54,673 bases of DNA from Gammaproteobacteria bacterium (GTDB taxonomy: Bacteria; Pseudomonadota; Gammaproteobacteria; Steroidobacterales; Woeseiaceae). A program made the position numbers and the translations under genes. This document shows, in pieces, positions 8,128 to 17,207 of this stretch. Numbering within the stretch: the first letter of the stretch is position 1; each line of letters starts with the position of its first letter. Location: the NCBI GenBank assembly GCA_029863125.1, contig JAOTWB010000013.1, positions 1-54,673 of the forward strand, read 5' to 3'. The notes beneath the pieces were generated by a model. The model saw nothing but the letters and a program-made list of their open reading frames with translations, was not told where the DNA came from and ran no database searches.

Positions 8128-8407
8128 TCTGTTACCACCCTGCTGCCGGCGTAATGAAGCTGGCGGCAATAAATCTCCGCCGTTTCTGCATCTGCGGCAA
8201 TCGGGATAACTACCTAACCCAAAGCTCACCGATAATCCCTGTTTCACACAGCTATCAATCAGGTTCCAATGCGCGGAAGTGAGGCTACAACTGAGGATAC
8301 TCAGAAGGCCGCGTGGACTCAGTTGATTACATTCGGGTCATTTAACTCGTTAAAACCGGTGGTGACTGGGTCACGGAAATCATGCGGTTATACGAGTGTC
8401 AAGCGCA

Positions 8408-8521
8408 GCGACTCCGATTGGGAAGCTGATCTTCTACCATTGAACGACACGCGCTTTTCGGGGAGTTAGCTCTCAATCTTGCGCCCGGTGAGCATAAACG
8501 TGAGAGTAGTCGGATGCCAAT
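8408..8521 (-). repeat. Repeat copy C: degenerate tRNA-Gly 5' half plus promoter region
   Basis: The minus strand has GCGCGTGTCGTTCAATGG, continuing to AAGATCAGCTTCCCAA and then TCGGAGTCGC, the same junction as in copy B. The upstream flank GGGGAGTTAGCTCTCA and TGAGCATAAACGTGAGAGTA is nearly identical to copy A. The tRNA 3' half is missing. Confidence 0.82.
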
Positions 8522-8846
8522 CGATTCTGAGCCCAAATCAGAGCCCAAATCGTTAAACAAACTGATTGGATCAAGTTATAACTCCGCGTATAACATAATC
8601 GGCAAATAAATTTGATTTTCGCTTGAAATTCGAGCGCCCGATAATCACCATTCCTTCCTTGCATTCAATTCTCAGAACAATAAATAGGATTTTTGCAATC
8701 TGTGGCATTTCTTGAAAGAGCAACCGTTATTACATGAGCGGTTGTGGTCGAATGCCTGAACGCGACTAGCCGACGCTCCAGCACTGCAACTTTGCAGTGG
8801 TGGGCATCGGGTTGACAGCATTGCACTCATTAACGGAGTAATGAAG
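8522..8846. other. Gene-free AT-rich gap with inverted repeats
   Basis: No convincing ORF on either strand. It contains GTTATA/TATAAC around 8576-8595 and CAACCG/CGGTTG around 8720-8745. It also has the tight dyad described at 8782-8799 and a TTGACA hexamer at 8812-8817. These sit upstream of the secreted-protein gene and probably include its promoter and operator, but no clean -10 box is visible. Confidence 0.5.
8782..8799. promoter_or_regulatory. 18-bp operator-like dyad CACTGCAA-CT-TTGCAGTG
   Basis: Two perfect 8-bp half-sites with a two-base centre lie 12 bases before a TTGACA hexamer and about 50 bases before the secreted-protein start. The symmetry resembles a dimeric regulator site (TetR- or LuxR-like size). 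A hairpin role is unlikely because the loop would be only two bases. Confidence 0.35.
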
Positions 8847-9923
8847 ATGATTGAGAACAAGATCAAGAGGATGATCGTCAGATTAGCAGCAGCAGGAATC
8901 GCTTTCTGTTCGCTCGGCGCACAGGCGCAAAATATTGTTTACAATGTCGACCGTGCATTCGGTGGCGGAACCATCATCGGAACCATCGAGACCGATGGGA
9001 AGCTTGGTCCGCTCAGCAGTGAGAACATCGTGAACTGGTCTTTCGAGGCCTTTGACGGCACCGACAGCGTTTCAATCTCGTCGGCAAATAGCGGTTTTCT
9101 CCAAGGCCAAGCCTGGAACTATCTCTCCGCCACGGAAACAGAGTTAACGTTTGATTTCGACGGCACCAGCGATTCGGGACTGCAGTACAGTTACATTTCA
9201 TTTCACGGCGGAGATACATTCAGTTTCGACTACAACTTGCTTGGTAACTTTGTAGGTCAAGTCGAACAACTCGTCCACCAGTTTGGAGAGCCACCAAACA
9301 ATGGCGAACATCGGGTCGATTCACCGCATCGATCGGGCGAGGTTGTCATTGCCCGGGTAGACAGTCCGGCCGCAGACTGCAGTGCGCCCACAGTGAGTCT
9401 GGGCGAGTTGATGGCTGGTTTTCAGGCTGGGTTGACCAGCGGCTCCTACACCGAAGTTGGACCTACCGGCGAATACTTTCTGGCTTTCGAAGGTGAGGAT
9501 CACCGTGGATTTGTCGTTCCGGAGAACATCGACGCCTCCCAGCAATGCGAAAACGACTTTATTCTTATCAGTGGTTTCCTTGGTGTCCCGCTCGAGAGAA
9601 GAGACGGCACAGTTTTGACACTCAAAGAAGCTATAGACCTCGCAACCAGTGGTGGTAATGGCTTTTTCGCAGACCAACGATTCGAAGTTGACGGGCGCCT
9701 GATTGAGCACATGAATACAACGGCGAAGATTGGTTACTTGCCCGACGGCAGGCGTGCAGCTTTCGTAATTTCCGGAATTATTCTCGAACCTTATTCATAC
9801 GAGATTGGCCGTCACTCGGCGAAAATCACCTATGATCTGGACTTCAACAGAGACGGCGAAGTTGACTGGGAATACCAGGTTAACGCTAGCTTCAAAATAA
9901 ATTCCGCAGCTGCGGACCAGTGA
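8847..9923 (+). CDS. Secreted hypothetical protein with Ca-loop-like motif
   Basis: About 358 residues from ATG 8847, preferred over ATG 8841 because GGAG is then eight bases upstream. The signal peptide ends at LGAQAQ. The mature N-terminus (FGGGTIIGTIETDGKLGPLS, then ENIVNWSF) resembles the beta-rich domain seen in many exported PEP-CTERM-type proteins, which have a G-x-I-x-T-D-G-x-x-G-x-L-S pattern. No PEP-CTERM tail or membrane anchor is present. Near the C-terminus, DFNRDGEVDWEY resembles a dockerin/EF-hand calcium loop. Two scattered Cys residues might pair. Monocistronic, closed by a strong terminator. Function unknown. Confidence 0.75.
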   Translation: MIENKIKRMIVRLAAAGIAFCSLGAQAQNIVYNVDRAFGGGTIIGTIETDGKLGPLSSENIVNWSFEAFDGTDSVSISSANSGFLQGQAWNYLSATETELTFDFDGTSDSGLQYSYISFHGGDTFSFDYNLLGNFVGQVEQLVHQFGEPPNNGEHRVDSPHRSGEVVIARVDSPAADCSAPTVSLGELMAGFQAGLTSGSYTEVGPTGEYFLAFEGEDHRGFVVPENIDASQQCENDFILISGFLGVPLERRDGTVLTLKEAIDLATSGGNGFFADQRFEVDGRLIEHMNTTAKIGYLPDGRRAAFVISGIILEPYSYEIGRHSAKITYDLDFNRDGEVDWEYQVNASFKINSAAADQ

Positions 9924-9972
9924 CCGCTATTACTCGGCAAGCTCCCTGAGCATATGTACCTACTGAAGGAGA

Positions 9973-9999
9973 GGCCGTCCCACAGGACGGCCTTTTCTT
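9973..9999 (+). terminator. Intrinsic terminator after the secreted-protein gene
   Basis: GGCCGTCC and GGACGGCC form a perfect 8-bp stem with a CACA loop, followed by TTTTCTT. It lies 50 bases after the stop codon. Confidence 0.9.
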
Positions 10000-10194
10000 G
10001 TTCGACGAGATTAACTCAATCAAGGCCGACTCAGGGCCGCCAACACCACTGCACGAATCCCTTTTGAGCAAGAAATGAACCCGTTCAGCCATCAGGTTGC
10101 ACCGCGTTCCGGCTTGTCTACGTCCGTTCGGTAGCACGTTCCCGCAAACTCATTCGTCCTCGCATGATGCGATCAATTTTTGTCTTTGCGCTCG

Positions 10195-12537
10195 TCAGTA
10201 TTTCCAAACCAGCAAACTAACCACTATACGCTGGAACAATGTAAGTCGCTGCATGAGTTGTGGAATGTACTTCAGCAGTTCGTTGATGATTTCACCCGCG
10301 AGTCGGTCCGCGTGTTCGATGTTTTCGCCCCGCTTCTGGAACCAGCCGAGGTAGTTCAGGCCGCAGATCATCAGGAATGCCGGCAGCGCCTCTTCGTCTT
10401 CCCCGCTGAACGCTCGTTCGCTGCGATAGCCCTCCAGGTAGGCAGTGACGATATCGTCGAAGAAAGGTTGTTTGATCTGCGGCAATAGCGCCGTCCCCAT
10501 TTCGTACAGGTGCCAGCCATAGCCGCTGTCATCGAAGTCGATCAGCGTCAGCTTGTCCTCGTTGACGATGATGTTGTCGGGCAGGAAGTCGGCGTGAATC
10601 AACCCGTAGTTCGATTCGTGTTTGCCCAGCTTCTTCAGCAGACCCTGCAACACGATGCGCGCTTTCAGGAATTCCCGGCGTTGCTGCGGAGTCAGTGCAG
10701 GATGATCCCAAAAGCGGCCCATGCGAGGCTCATCGCCAAGAAGACCATCCTCGTCCCAGCAATGACGAACGAAGCCCGGTGGCGGATTCCACGACTGTGT
10801 GTGCTTGTGCAGGCGCGCCGCCAGCGCACCGAGGCGCCGGTAGCGATCACACAATTCGGTTTGCATGCCCTTCTCGACGCGACCAAGATCGTTCATCAGT
10901 TTGCCATCGACCCACTCGAGCAATGAACATCGGCTCGCATCGTTACCCTCGCCGACAACTGCGAACAGTGCGCCATCGCTCGTCGGTAGAACCCGGGGAA
11001 CGGAGAACCCGTCGTCTCTCAGCACCTGCATCCAGGTTAGCTCCGACCGCAATGCGTCGTCCTCATGCAGGCGGGACTGGTGCACGCGCAACGCAAAACA
11101 ACGCCCGTCAGCGGCGGTCACCTTGAATACGGTGTTTTCGCGGTGCTTGATGAGCTGCAGCTCGCTATTGACGATACCCCAGCTTTCGAGAGCGTGCGCG
11201 GCCACGCCCCTGATCGGTTCGATGAGCGCTTCGTCGGGCGGCCCCGAGCCGCCACTTAAGACCTCGGTCATCGCCCGAAGAAACCAGATGCACGCATCTT
11301 CAACGCGTTTCAGAAGTTCGTCGCAATACGCCTTGTCGACGAGCAGCCCTGGCTTGAACTGCACGACCGACTGGTCGAACCCGGCGACGAACGCCCACAC
11401 GCCGTTTTCGTAAAGGGCGCGCATCATTCCGAGGCCTGTGCTTTCGTCGGCGAATTTCAGGCCCATGACGAGCCCCCTGTGCCGAACGGCTTCGAGAAAC
11501 GGAAAGCGCGCCGCCAAATTCTCAAGTCCGGCGACGAGATAGCGGGACTGCGTCTTCACGTTCTCGAGCGTCGCAGGAGCCGAGCAAATCTCGACCACCC
11601 GCTTTGCGACGAGGCAACCGAGATCGCTGCCGCCGAACGTCGAAACATGTCCCCAGCCGTTATCCTCGAGCCACTCGCCTGCTCGCGCGTTGAGCAACGT
11701 GGCGGATACCGGATACAAACCGCCGGACAAGCCTTTGCCGGTAACGAGAATGTCCGGTTCGACGCCCCATTGCTCTACACCCCACAGCGTCCCCGTGCGC
11801 CCCAGTCCCGTCTGCACTTCGTCGGCGATATAGAGTGTGTCGAATTCGTCGCACAGCGCACGAACACCGGGCAGATAGTCGTCATCAGGCAATGGAAAGC
11901 CACAGGTTGCCGGGATGGTTTCCATCAATACAGCGGCTACGTCACTACCTTTAAGGGCCGCTCGCATTGCGCCGAGGTTGTTGAACGGTACCTTGATGAA
12001 CTCGTCAGGCTTGTCACTCAGGAAATATCGCGCGACTTCGTCGTCGCCGGCCGCGCCGGCTAGGCCCGTGCGCCCGTGGAATCCAGCGTCGATAGCGACG
12101 ATGCGTTTTCTCCCCGTAGCATGACGGGCCGACTTGATCGCGACATCGACCGCCTCGCTGCCGCCGCAGGTAAGCACAACGTATTTCATCCTGCCGGCTG
12201 CGGATTCAACGAGCGCCCGCGCCAGCTCCGCCTTCGGGCCCGACCCGAAGTGATGGTTACCGACATCCCACTCGGCCAGCCCGTCGGCGAGAATCCGGAT
12301 CAACTCGGGGTTGCGGTGACCAAGGCTGAAGGTTCCGCCGTTAAGGTGCAGGTCGAGCAGTTCGCGTCCGTCAACGTCCCAGTAGCGATAACCCTCGCGC
12401 CGCCCGGGTACGAAATCGATGCCACCATCCAGCAGGCGCTCGACCCGACCCGGGTAGAGATAATCGTGTGTTCGCCTGAGGATCTCTTCCTTCTCGGCCG
12501 AAATATCTGTCGGAAATGCCAGCGTCATGGCGGGCAT
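10195..12537 (-). CDS. Fusion of class III PLP aminotransferase/lyase and APH-type small-molecule kinase
   Basis: About 780 residues. Residues 1-430 are a class III aminotransferase fold: VLTCGGSEAVDVAIKSARHA, the aspartate of LYIADEVQTGLGRTG (about D239) and the PLP lysine in VTGKGLSGG (about K268). Residues 450-780 are a choline/aminoglycoside-kinase fold: a nucleotide-loop region LIKHRENTVFKV, the catalytic loop LIHADFLPDNIIV (H648, D650, N655) and LIDFDDSGYG. In known enzymes the same two folds act in sequence. A kinase phosphorylates a hydroxyamine (hydroxylysine, ethanolamine) and a class III phospho-lyase eliminates phosphate. I infer a bifunctional phosphorylation-elimination enzyme; the substrate is unknown. 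The start is ATG 12537 or 12528, 15 bases from a divergent gene; a longer frame overlaps that gene and is unlikely. Confidence 0.85.
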   Translation of the reverse strand: MPAMTLAFPTDISAEKEEILRRTHDYLYPGRVERLLDGGIDFVPGRREGYRYWDVDGRELLDLHLNGGTFSLGHRNPELIRILADGLAEWDVGNHHFGSGPKAELARALVESAAGRMKYVVLTCGGSEAVDVAIKSARHATGRKRIVAIDAGFHGRTGLAGAAGDDEVARYFLSDKPDEFIKVPFNNLGAMRAALKGSDVAAVLMETIPATCGFPLPDDDYLPGVRALCDEFDTLYIADEVQTGLGRTGTLWGVEQWGVEPDILVTGKGLSGGLYPVSATLLNARAGEWLEDNGWGHVSTFGGSDLGCLVAKRVVEICSAPATLENVKTQSRYLVAGLENLAARFPFLEAVRHRGLVMGLKFADESTGLGMMRALYENGVWAFVAGFDQSVVQFKPGLLVDKAYCDELLKRVEDACIWFLRAMTEVLSGGSGPPDEALIEPIRGVAAHALESWGIVNSELQLIKHRENTVFKVTAADGRCFALRVHQSRLHEDDALRSELTWMQVLRDDGFSVPRVLPTSDGALFAVVGEGNDASRCSLLEWVDGKLMNDLGRVEKGMQTELCDRYRRLGALAARLHKHTQSWNPPPGFVRHCWDEDGLLGDEPRMGRFWDHPALTPQQRREFLKARIVLQGLLKKLGKHESNYGLIHADFLPDNIIVNEDKLTLIDFDDSGYGWHLYEMGTALLPQIKQPFFDDIVTAYLEGYRSERAFSGEDEEALPAFLMICGLNYLGWFQKRGENIEHADRLAGEIINELLKYIPQLMQRLTLFQRIVVSLLVWKY

Positions 12538-12552
12538 TGTACTATCTGGGGA

Positions 12553-13749
12553 ATGTGTGACACCTTCGTCGTCGTCAAACCCGGCCGGGTACTGTTCGGC
12601 AAGAACAGCGACCGGGATCCGAATGAGGCCCAGGCCCTGAGCTGGGTGCCAGCGCGTGACCAAGCGTCGGGCAGCGAACTCTCGTGCACGTGGCGCAGCA
12701 TCCCCCAGGTCGAACACACGCACGCCGTGTTCCTGTCGCGCCCCTTCTGGATGTGGGGCGCCGAGATGGGCGCCAATGAACACGGCGTCGTCATCGGCAA
12801 CGAGGCGATCTTCACGAAGGAATCGAAACTGGGCGACGGTCTGCTCGGCATGGACCTCGTCCGTCTCGGACTCGAGCGTGGCGTCAGTGCCGCCGAGTCA
12901 GCCGACGTCATTTGTGAGCTCATCGAGACGTTCGGCCAGGGTGGGCGCTGCAGTTACGAGGACACCGGTCTCAGTTACCACAACAGCTTTCTCATCGCCG
13001 ATCACAGGGAAGCCTGGGTCGTCGAAGCCGCGGGTAAACGGATCGCAAGAAAGCGCATCGATGAGGGCGTCTACGCAATCTCAAACGATGTCACGCTTCC
13101 CGAGTTTCGTTCAATTCGGGATCGCATCCGTCCATGGGTAGCAAGAGCACACCTGCGGCAGGAACGCGTGCGATGCCTTGCCGCAAACGTGGACAGCGTC
13201 AAAGATGCAATGGCGGTTTTGCGCGATCACGGCAGCGAAAACGCCCTGCCCCGTTACTCGAGACACACAGGCGCGATGAGTTCCCCCTGCATGCACGCCG
13301 GTGGCTGGCTGGTCGGCAGCCAGACCACGGGCAGCATGGTCAGCGAGTTACAGCCAACCGGCACGACACACTGGGCCACCGGCACGTCGGCGCCCTGCCA
13401 GAGTGTATTCAGGCCAGTCAGCGTCGATTGTCCGAGAGACGTCGGCTCGCCGACCGGCACACCTGGCGACAGCCTGTGGTGGCGGTTCGAGCAAATCCAT
13501 CGCTCGTTACTCGGGGCAGAGTCTGCTCGTCGCGAAGAGTACCTCGCCGATCGTGACGAGGTGCAGGCGCAAATACTCGGTCATCCGGCGACGGATGGAT
13601 GGCACATCGCCGAGGAGTGGCTCTATCGCCAGGAGCAGCCGAGCGACACCATTACCGGCCGCGATGTCCGACCCCGGTTCCTGCGCCGTTACTGGCAAAG
13701 AATCGAATCGCAGGCAGACGTCAGCCTGTTGCCGTGGCGCGAAGCGTGA
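12553..13749 (+). CDS. Secernin-like C69-family N-terminal-Cys hydrolase
   Basis: About 398 residues. I start at ATG 12553 so that Cys is residue 2, giving MCDTFVVVKPGRVLFGKNSD and then RDPNEAQ. This is the signature of secernins and C69 peptidases, where the exposed Cys acts as the Ntn nucleophile once Met is removed. Supporting segments are MGANEHGVVIGNEAIFT, GLSYHNSFLIADHREAWVVE, YAISNDVTLPEF and SQTTGSMVSEL. Family role: hydrolysis of amide bonds in small peptides or related compounds, with many members uncharacterised. A longer frame upstream runs through the divergent aminotransferase and is a shadow. It is divergent from the PLP/kinase fusion with a 15-base gap, so the two promoters must overlap inside the genes. 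Confidence 0.85.
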   Translation: MCDTFVVVKPGRVLFGKNSDRDPNEAQALSWVPARDQASGSELSCTWRSIPQVEHTHAVFLSRPFWMWGAEMGANEHGVVIGNEAIFTKESKLGDGLLGMDLVRLGLERGVSAAESADVICELIETFGQGGRCSYEDTGLSYHNSFLIADHREAWVVEAAGKRIARKRIDEGVYAISNDVTLPEFRSIRDRIRPWVARAHLRQERVRCLAANVDSVKDAMAVLRDHGSENALPRYSRHTGAMSSPCMHAGGWLVGSQTTGSMVSELQPTGTTHWATGTSAPCQSVFRPVSVDCPRDVGSPTGTPGDSLWWRFEQIHRSLLGAESARREEYLADRDEVQAQILGHPATDGWHIAEEWLYRQEQPSDTITGRDVRPRFLRRYWQRIESQADVSLLPWREA

Positions 13750-13797
13750 AACGGCGAGCTTAACGCCGCCCGCGGAAGGATTTTGAACGACTGCCAG

Positions 13798-15633
13798 TCA
13801 GATGCCATACCACAGAGGCAGCACGATGGAGAAACCTATCCAAAGGATCAGGATCAGCGGAATCCCTGCTTTGAGGAAGTCCACGAAGCGGTAGCCACCC
13901 GTGCTGAGAATCAGCAGGTTTGTCTGGTAGCCGAATGGTGTGGCGAAACTCATGTTTGCACCGAACAGAACGGCGAGGACGAAGGGCAGCGGATCGACGC
14001 CCAACTGCTGCGCCGCTGCTATCGCTATCGGGGTGCCAATGACAGCGGCGGCATTGTTGGAAACGACGTTCGTCAACACGGCCATGATCAGAATGAAAGC
14101 GCTGAGAATCACAGGCGTCGGAAAATCGCCCGCTGCGCCGACGAATCCGGCGGCGAGGTATTCGGCCATGCCGGTTGCGACCAGCGCCTTGCCCATCGCC
14201 AGGCTGGCGACAATCAGCATGATGACAGGAATAGGAAGGGACCGCCCGACGTCACGCCAGGAGAGGCAACCGAGAGCAATCATCATGCCGACGCCGATCA
14301 ATGCGGAAACGGAAATCGGCAGCAAGCCCAATGCTGCGGCTCCGACGACCAGTACCAATACCATAAGCGCTCGCTTGGCGCGGTGTGCCCTGGGTAAATC
14401 GGTTGTGCCGTCGACGATCAGCATTTTGCTGTTGCTCTTCGCAGCGTCGAGAGCGGCGCTGGTTCCCTGCACCAGCACGACGTCGCCCGCACGCAGGCGG
14501 ATGGACTCGGGCTCCGCCGCTTCCCGTTCACCCGGGACGCGCGCCCGATGAACGGCCAAGGGGGTCAGATTGAAGGAAGAACCGAGAGAGACGTCTGCAA
14601 GCGTTCGATGATGTAAGGGTGAATCACCGGTGATGACGATCTCGGCCAGCTGCTGGTTGCTTTCGGCGCGCGCCTTCTCCGACTCGACGTCTTCCGCCCC
14701 GTCCGCTCCATCGTAGAGCCTGGCCCCGATCAAGGTCTCGAATCGCTTGAGGTTTTCAGCTGTATCGGTCACGCGCAGGCGGTCGCCGGCCTGCAGCATT
14801 ACAGAAGGCAGTTTCGCCAGGATGAGCGATTCTCCTCGCCGAATTTGCGTCACACGCATTTCGTGCTGCGTCTTGTCGAGCACCTCTTTGAGGGTCTTTC
14901 CGGCAGCAAATCCATCCTCGCGAACCGTAAGCCGGGCGTCGAACAAACGCCGGTGCGTGTCGGTCATCGGCATCGCGCGGTCCTTTAACAAACGTGGCAC
15001 GACAAGCCATACGAAGACGAGGCCGACGCTGCCGACCAGTAACGCGGGAGGCGTAATATCGAACATTGCGATGTCGGCTACGCCGAGGTCCCGGGTGATT
15101 CCGACGACTAGCAGGTTGGTCGAAGTGCCTATCGTCGTGCACATTCCGCCCATGATCGTCGCCAGTCCCATTGGCAGCATAAATCCCGATGCGGGCAGCT
15201 TGGTGCGTAATGCAATACCAACGAGAATCGGAATCATCAGCACGACAATCGGCGTGTCGTTAACGAATGCACTCATTACGAATACGGCAACGAGCATGAT
15301 CAGTAGGGCCGCTTTCGGACGCTTCAGCCACTGATTGCCGGCGAAACTCGCCACAGCCTGCAATGCGCCGGTCGTCTCGAGCGCCTTCCCGATTACGATC
15401 AGCAGGCCAATCGTGATCAGCGCTTCGTTGCCGAAACCGCGCAAGAACTGCGCCGGATTGACGGGCACACCGTCGGCTTCGTACGGGAACAGGTGGAACC
15501 CTGCCGTCAACACGATGATCACGGCGAGGCTTGATGACTCAAGCGGCAGCTTGTCTCGCGTGAACAGGAACAGAGCCACAACGATCAGAAGAACGACCGC
15601 GACCCCGTGCACATCCGGCGTAATCGTCTGCAT
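13798..15633 (-). CDS. SLC13/DASS family permease with two RCK_C (TrkA_C) domains
   Basis: About 611 residues from ATG 15633 (MQTITPDVHG, GGAGACGGG upstream). The N-terminal half has hydrophobic helices and the first DASS signature SAFVNDTPIVVLMIPI. A soluble insert of about 190 residues, roughly 210-400, resembles two RCK_C domains, for example FAAGKTLKEVLD, LQAGDRLRVT and LRAGDVVLVQGT. The second transport half contains TNVVSNNAAAVIGTPIAIAA, the paired SNN signature. Family role: sodium-coupled uptake of dicarboxylates, sulfate or related anions; RCK_C probably senses ligand. The substrate is unknown. Convergent with the secernin-like gene. Confidence 0.88.
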   Translation of the reverse strand: MQTITPDVHGVAVVLLIVVALFLFTRDKLPLESSSLAVIIVLTAGFHLFPYEADGVPVNPAQFLRGFGNEALITIGLLIVIGKALETTGALQAVASFAGNQWLKRPKAALLIMLVAVFVMSAFVNDTPIVVLMIPILVGIALRTKLPASGFMLPMGLATIMGGMCTTIGTSTNLLVVGITRDLGVADIAMFDITPPALLVGSVGLVFVWLVVPRLLKDRAMPMTDTHRRLFDARLTVREDGFAAGKTLKEVLDKTQHEMRVTQIRRGESLILAKLPSVMLQAGDRLRVTDTAENLKRFETLIGARLYDGADGAEDVESEKARAESNQQLAEIVITGDSPLHHRTLADVSLGSSFNLTPLAVHRARVPGEREAAEPESIRLRAGDVVLVQGTSAALDAAKSNSKMLIVDGTTDLPRAHRAKRALMVLVLVVGAAALGLLPISVSALIGVGMMIALGCLSWRDVGRSLPIPVIMLIVASLAMGKALVATGMAEYLAAGFVGAAGDFPTPVILSAFILIMAVLTNVVSNNAAAVIGTPIAIAAAQQLGVDPLPFVLAVLFGANMSFATPFGYQTNLLILSTGGYRFVDFLKAGIPLILILWIGFSIVLPLWYGI

Positions 15634-15932
15634 CCCCGTCTCCACGGAAAGTGCTCCACTCGGGCAGACGTTTTCGCGGCATTCAATCCGCCGCTTCCCG
15701 GCTCGCGCCAAGCCATCCCGCCCGCTATCGTCGTAGTTAGATACCTATAATACCGCGCCAACCGCAGGATTTTAGCTGTCGTCGCGAAGACGCGTTCGTG
15801 CTGTGACCTGTCCAGGAAACTGACGCCGTACGGTCGAACGACACCTGTTGTCTACTGTGCGTCAGGTCCGTCCACAGTTTGACGAAATCGTGCTAGTGTT
15901 TCTGGCATAAACCACATCAGAGGAAGCATCTG

Positions 15933-17180
15933 TTGATCATTGTCTGGATCGGTTTCCTGGCACTCATTCTCGTGCTCGTGATGCTCGACCTCGGCGTGTT
16001 TCACCGCAAAGCGCACGTAATCAGTATTACCGAAGCGCTTGCATGGACCGGCGTATGGATAGTGCTGGCCTTGGCGTTCAATGTTTTCATTTTCTATCTC
16101 TACGATCAGAACTGGTTCAGTTGGACCAGCATCGCGACTCACGAAATGTCGGGAAAGCAGGCAGCCATCCAGTTCATTACGGGCTATCTTTTAGAAAAAT
16201 CCCTTTCCGTCGATAATATTTTCGTTATCGCCATGATTTTTTCATATTTCGGCGTCCCCCTCGCCGAGCAACATCGCGTTCTGTACTGGGGCATTCTCGG
16301 GGCCGTTGTCCTGCGCGCGATAATGATCGGTTCGGGCGTGGCACTAATTAATCAATTCGACTGGATCGTGTACGTATTTGGCGGACTGCTGCTCGTGTCG
16401 GCCGCGAAGATGCTGTTTATTCGCCACGACAATATTCACCTTGACCGCAATCCCTTCGTTCGCCTCATTCGCCGCTATTACCCGATCACGAGCGAGTTTC
16501 ACGGCAGCCGTTTTTTTGTCAAAGAAAACGGTGTCCGCGCTGCAACACCGTTATTTCTCGCACTGGTGCTCGTAGAAACCAGTGACGTTATGTTCGCCAT
16601 CGATTCAATCCCTGCGATATTCGCCGTTACGCGGGACCCGTTCCTGGTATTTACATCCAACGTTTTTGCCATCCTGGGTCTTCGCGCGCTTTACTTCGCC
16701 GTTGCCGGCATGATGCACAAATTCCGGTACCTGAAACTGAGCCTCGTATTCATCCTGGCCTACGTTGGTGTGAAAATGATTCTGTCGCATCACTACCCGA
16801 TTCCCAATCTAACGTCACTGGCCGTCATTAGCGCAGCCCTGAGCGTCGGCATAGTCGCTTCGATGTCGTTGACGCCGAGAGAAGAAAAGCAGCTGGTTTC
16901 GCCACTCGTCGATGACCTCGAATCGCTGGCGGCACTGACGTACCGCGAGGCACGTCGTGTGGCTATCCTCACCCTCGGCATGACCATCGTCATATTGGGT
17001 CTGATCATGCTCGTAACGCCAGGTCCCGGGATGCTCGTGATTATCCTGGGACTGGCCGTGCTTGGCGCCGAATTCGCCTGGGCACGCACCTGGCTAAATC
17101 GCATGCGCGAGATGGCGGGGGACGTCGGCGACCGGGTCATGGACGCATTCGATCGCGCCGACAAGAAGCCGCCCGAGTAG
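15933..17180 (+). CDS. TerC-family membrane protein with C-terminal PGPGW-type region
   Basis: About 415 residues, starting at TTG 15933, which has AGAGGAAG seven bases upstream and gives an immediate membrane helix (MIIVWIGFLALILVLVMLDL). TerC hallmarks are LLEKSLSVDNIFVIAMIF and LALVLVETSDVMFAIDSIPA; the acidic residues in these helices are conserved in the family and implicated in metal binding or export. The last 100 residues contain another helical region with TPGPGMLVIILGLAVLGAEF, a PGPGW-like transmembrane module. TerC proteins are linked to manganese export and tellurite resistance. No ter partners are nearby, so a Mn-related role is an inference from the family. Confidence 0.9.
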   Translation: MIIVWIGFLALILVLVMLDLGVFHRKAHVISITEALAWTGVWIVLALAFNVFIFYLYDQNWFSWTSIATHEMSGKQAAIQFITGYLLEKSLSVDNIFVIAMIFSYFGVPLAEQHRVLYWGILGAVVLRAIMIGSGVALINQFDWIVYVFGGLLLVSAAKMLFIRHDNIHLDRNPFVRLIRRYYPITSEFHGSRFFVKENGVRAATPLFLALVLVETSDVMFAIDSIPAIFAVTRDPFLVFTSNVFAILGLRALYFAVAGMMHKFRYLKLSLVFILAYVGVKMILSHHYPIPNLTSLAVISAALSVGIVASMSLTPREEKQLVSPLVDDLESLAALTYREARRVAILTLGMTIVILGLIMLVTPGPGMLVIILGLAVLGAEFAWARTWLNRMREMAGDVGDRVMDAFDRADKKPPE

Positions 17181-17207
17181 CGTTTTCGGAACAAGATCGT
17201 GACGCCG

